A DNA stretch of 64,000 nt from the NCBI RefSeq assembly GCF_947493595.1, contig NZ_CANLRL010000003.1:372001-436000 (forward strand), read 5' to 3'. The DNA comes from an uncultured Shimia sp. GTDB taxonomy: Bacteria > Pseudomonadota > Alphaproteobacteria > Rhodobacterales > Rhodobacteraceae. Below the pieces are notes generated by a model that did no database searches, had not been told where the DNA came from, and worked only from the letters and a program-made list of their open reading frames with translations. This document shows, one piece after another, positions 62,170-64,000 of the stretch (within the stretch, counting starts at the first letter, position 1; every line of letters begins with the position of its first letter). The position numbers and the translations under genes were made by a program.

Positions 62170-64000
62170 TCAGTCACCGTTGCTCGCATGGCAGGGGCTG
62201 TGGTCTATGGCCTCGGCGGTTTTGCCGTGGCTGGTTTTGTCCCAGTAGAATGGGGCGAGGACCATTTCGATCAAGCCTTTGTAGGCCGCCAGCGTGGCCA
62301 GCGGGAAATAAAGCAGCATAGATAGGATCCATAGGTAGAGACGGGGGCGTTTGCTTTTGTGGACGGCGGTGATCCAGAGCGCGCCGTTGGTGGTGCCGGA
62401 TAGCAGCAGTGTGGCGACGAGGATCAGCAGGGTTTCCCGTGGCATCGTCTCGGTCAATGGATGAGGCAGGCCAAAGGCAGCGCCCCAGAGCAGCCACAGG
62501 AAAGGGGCCAACAGAAACTGGCTGATTGTGCAGAGGAAGAGCGTCTGGAAGCCGAGAAATTGCCATGGGCCGAGGTCGCGCCATATCTGGCGTGGGTTGC
62601 GCATGTGTACGATGTAGGTGGCCATGTAGCCTTTGAGCCAGCGCGAACGCTGCCGGATCCACGGGATCACATGGCAGTTGGCCTCTTCTTTGGTGATGGT
62701 GGGGATGAGCTCCGTGCGATAACCGCGTCGGGCGAGGCGCATGCCAAGATCCGCGTCTTCGGTGACGTTGTGACTGTCCCAGCCGCCCACCTCTTCGATG
62801 ACGTGTCGGCGCAAAAACAGTGTGGTGCCGCCCAGCGGGATTGGAAGTCGCAGGCGCTTTAAAGCGGGCAGCACCAATCGAAACCAAGCGGCATACTCAA
62901 TGGAAAAGCAGCGGGAGAGCCAGTTGGTATAGGGGTTGTAATAGTCCAGAACGCCTTGCAGGCAGGCCACCTCCGGGGCGGAATGGGCAAAATGATACGC
63001 CACATGTTCCAACTGATCCGGGGCGGGGGCGTCTTCAGCGTCCCAAATGCCAATGATCTCGCCGCGGCAAAACGGTAGGGCATAGTTGAGCGCGCGGGGT
63101 TTGGTGGTGATGCCGGCGCCAGTGGGCACCTCGACCACGCGCATCCAGCGCGGCAGACGGGTTTGGGCGATGGTGGCTTGGGTGAGTTGATCTTTTTCTT
63201 CGAGCACCAGAACCACATCCAAAAGGGCGCGGGGATAGGTCAGGCGTGTAAGCCGGCGGATGAGGGCGGTGGCGATTTCGGTTTCCCGATACAGTGGCAC
63301 CATTACCGAGATACGGGGCAGACGTGCGCGGCGGCCGTTGCGGGTGAGGTGGGCAGGTAGGGTAAACGGCGCGGCGGCGGACCAGCGCAGCGGAGGGATC
63401 GGCGGTGTTCCCTCTTTGGACCAGAGGTGAAAGCAGAGAGCCGCGACGCGCAGGCTGGTGGCGGCTATCAGGGTGACAATGGTCCACCAAGTGAGCAGGT
63501 GCAGTGCCAGGTTGGGAATGGGCACGGCGGCAAATACCAGGAGGAGCAACAGGCTGACAAACAGGCAGTGACGCAGAGCTTTGCCATGGGCAAAGCGGCG
63601 GCAACTCTCGACTTCCGGCACACATGACTCGGCGGCTTCGGTCAGGGCGCGGCGGTGATGTAGGGCAACATGTGCTTGCAGCTGCTTGGCATCGGTAAGC
63701 GCAAAAAGCGACTCGCGCAGATGGGGAGGCAGGACGGCGCGCAGGTCATCGAGATGATCTGCGCGGCCGGTAACCAAAATAACGGTGCCGCCAATCTTGG
63801 CCCAAGGCAGCACGTTGTGCTCGAGGCAGAAGGCGGGCGGCAACAGGTCCGCCGCCGACTCTGAGGGGGGCGTGCGGGTCAGGTCGACTTGGCGCAGATC
63901 TTCGGATTGGGCTTTGAAGCTCCGGAAGGCCGCATTTGTGACCCAGCCTTGGGCGGTCAGGATTTCAGTAAGGGTGGCATTCCAGGACGATTGGCAGCGC
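62170..64000 (-). CDS. Membrane glycosyltransferase family 2 with MshEN/T2SSE_N-like N-terminus (5' end outside window)
   Basis: The last 609 codons of a larger protein; the frame is open to the window edge, so the start lies beyond 64000. The visible N-terminus (LTEILTAQGWVTNAAFRSF and LPPAFCLEHNVLPWAKIGG) resembles the N-terminal domain of type II secretion ATPases (MshEN/T2SSE_N), which in other proteins can bind cyclic-di-GMP. Two membrane helices follow, then a processive GT2 domain with DAEDAP, TEDADLG and QRSRWLKG, and several C-terminal helices. This is the BcsA-like layout of enzymes that make and export a polysaccharide. The product is unknown. Its stop abuts the GntR stop with no base between. 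Confidence 0.82.
   Translation of the reverse strand, partial: RCQSSWNATLTEILTAQGWVTNAAFRSFKAQSEDLRQVDLTRTPPSESAADLLPPAFCLEHNVLPWAKIGGTVILVTGRADHLDDLRAVLPPHLRESLFALTDAKQLQAHVALHHRRALTEAAESCVPEVESCRRFAHGKALRHCLFVSLLLLLVFAAVPIPNLALHLLTWWTIVTLIAATSLRVAALCFHLWSKEGTPPIPPLRWSAAAPFTLPAHLTRNGRRARLPRISVMVPLYRETEIATALIRRLTRLTYPRALLDVVLVLEEKDQLTQATIAQTRLPRWMRVVEVPTGAGITTKPRALNYALPFCRGEIIGIWDAEDAPAPDQLEHVAYHFAHSAPEVACLQGVLDYYNPYTNWLSRCFSIEYAAWFRLVLPALKRLRLPIPLGGTTLFLRRHVIEEVGGWDSHNVTEDADLGMRLARRGYRTELIPTITKEEANCHVIPWIRQRSRWLKGYMATYIVHMRNPRQIWRDLGPWQFLGFQTLFLCTISQFLLAPFLWLLWGAAFGLPHPLTETMPRETLLILVATLLLSGTTNGALWITAVHKSKRPRLYLWILSMLLYFPLATLAAYKGLIEMVLAPFYWDKTSHGKTAEAIDHSPCHASNGD

Overview
The window looks like a chromosomal segment from the Rhodobacterales, most likely the Roseobacter group (Alphaproteobacteria). 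The evidence is moderately GC-rich DNA with dense, short-spaced genes; protein types typical of that order (DUF6446 beside glyQ/glyS, DUF2927, a DUF2235 hydrolase, a FolB with a long C-terminal extension, many Lrp/AsnC regulators); a SAM-II riboswitch before metZ; and a CtrA-type TTAA-N7-TTAA site. I see no insertion sequence, prophage, CRISPR array, tRNA or rRNA. About 61 protein genes plus rnpB cover almost all of the sequence, and only one stretch (9618-9947) exceeds 300 bases without a gene.

Layout. 1-6.4 kb: the end of a family 2 glycosyltransferase, an MsbA-type ABC exporter, a class V aminotransferase, a small membrane protein, a HisC-like aminotransferase and a crotonase. 6.1-11.6 kb: a DUF1992 protein and valS, then an Lrp regulator divergent from a PLP-dependent ornithine/lysine-type decarboxylase. 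11.7-15.0 kb: an orphan molybdenum hydroxylase large subunit and a DUF2235 hydrolase. 15.0-21.7 kb: an eight-gene minus-strand operon (27-residue membrane peptide, XpaC, TelA, DUF2927 lipoprotein, SPFH-GYF2 protein, four-helix membrane protein, zinc-ribbon membrane protein, nitroreductase), the most system-like block here. 21.8-31.4 kb: RNA modification (rluB-like, tadA), a UPF0173 hydrolase, gatC-gatA, an excalibur lipoprotein, an AmpD-like amidase, rnpB, a YhhN protein, ftsY, a DMT transporter and yciB. 31.4-39.0 kb: a GST, an alpha/beta hydrolase, metZ under a promoter/SAM-II/terminator leader, folE2, trkH and a coupled TPP-dependent decarboxylase. 39.1-49.3 kb: a secreted trypsin-fold protein that has lost its catalytic triad, then glyQ, marC, DUF6446, gltS, glyS and a PPDK-like enzyme. 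49.5-53.6 kb: a SleB hydrolase, folB, folP and glmM. 53.6-64.0 kb: a DMT transporter, ilvC with two tandem Lrp regulators, a second class V aminotransferase, an M50 peptidase, a UbiH-type hydroxylase, a nucleotidase, a GntR regulator and a large membrane glycosyltransferase running off the end.

How the genes work together. Translation and protein targeting are well represented (valS, glyQ/glyS, gatCA, tadA, rluB, rnpB, ftsY). Folate synthesis is split between folE2 and the folB-folP-glmM cluster. Amino-acid genes sit beside their likely regulators: metZ under SAM control, ilvC beside Lrp genes, the decarboxylase beside an Lrp gene. Cell-envelope genes recur: the amidase, SleB, glmM, the peptidoglycan-binding pseudoprotease, yciB and the TelA/SPFH operon.

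Most function calls rest on family motifs read from the translated sequence. Promoters, operators, terminators and very short genes are read by eye and carry lower confidence.
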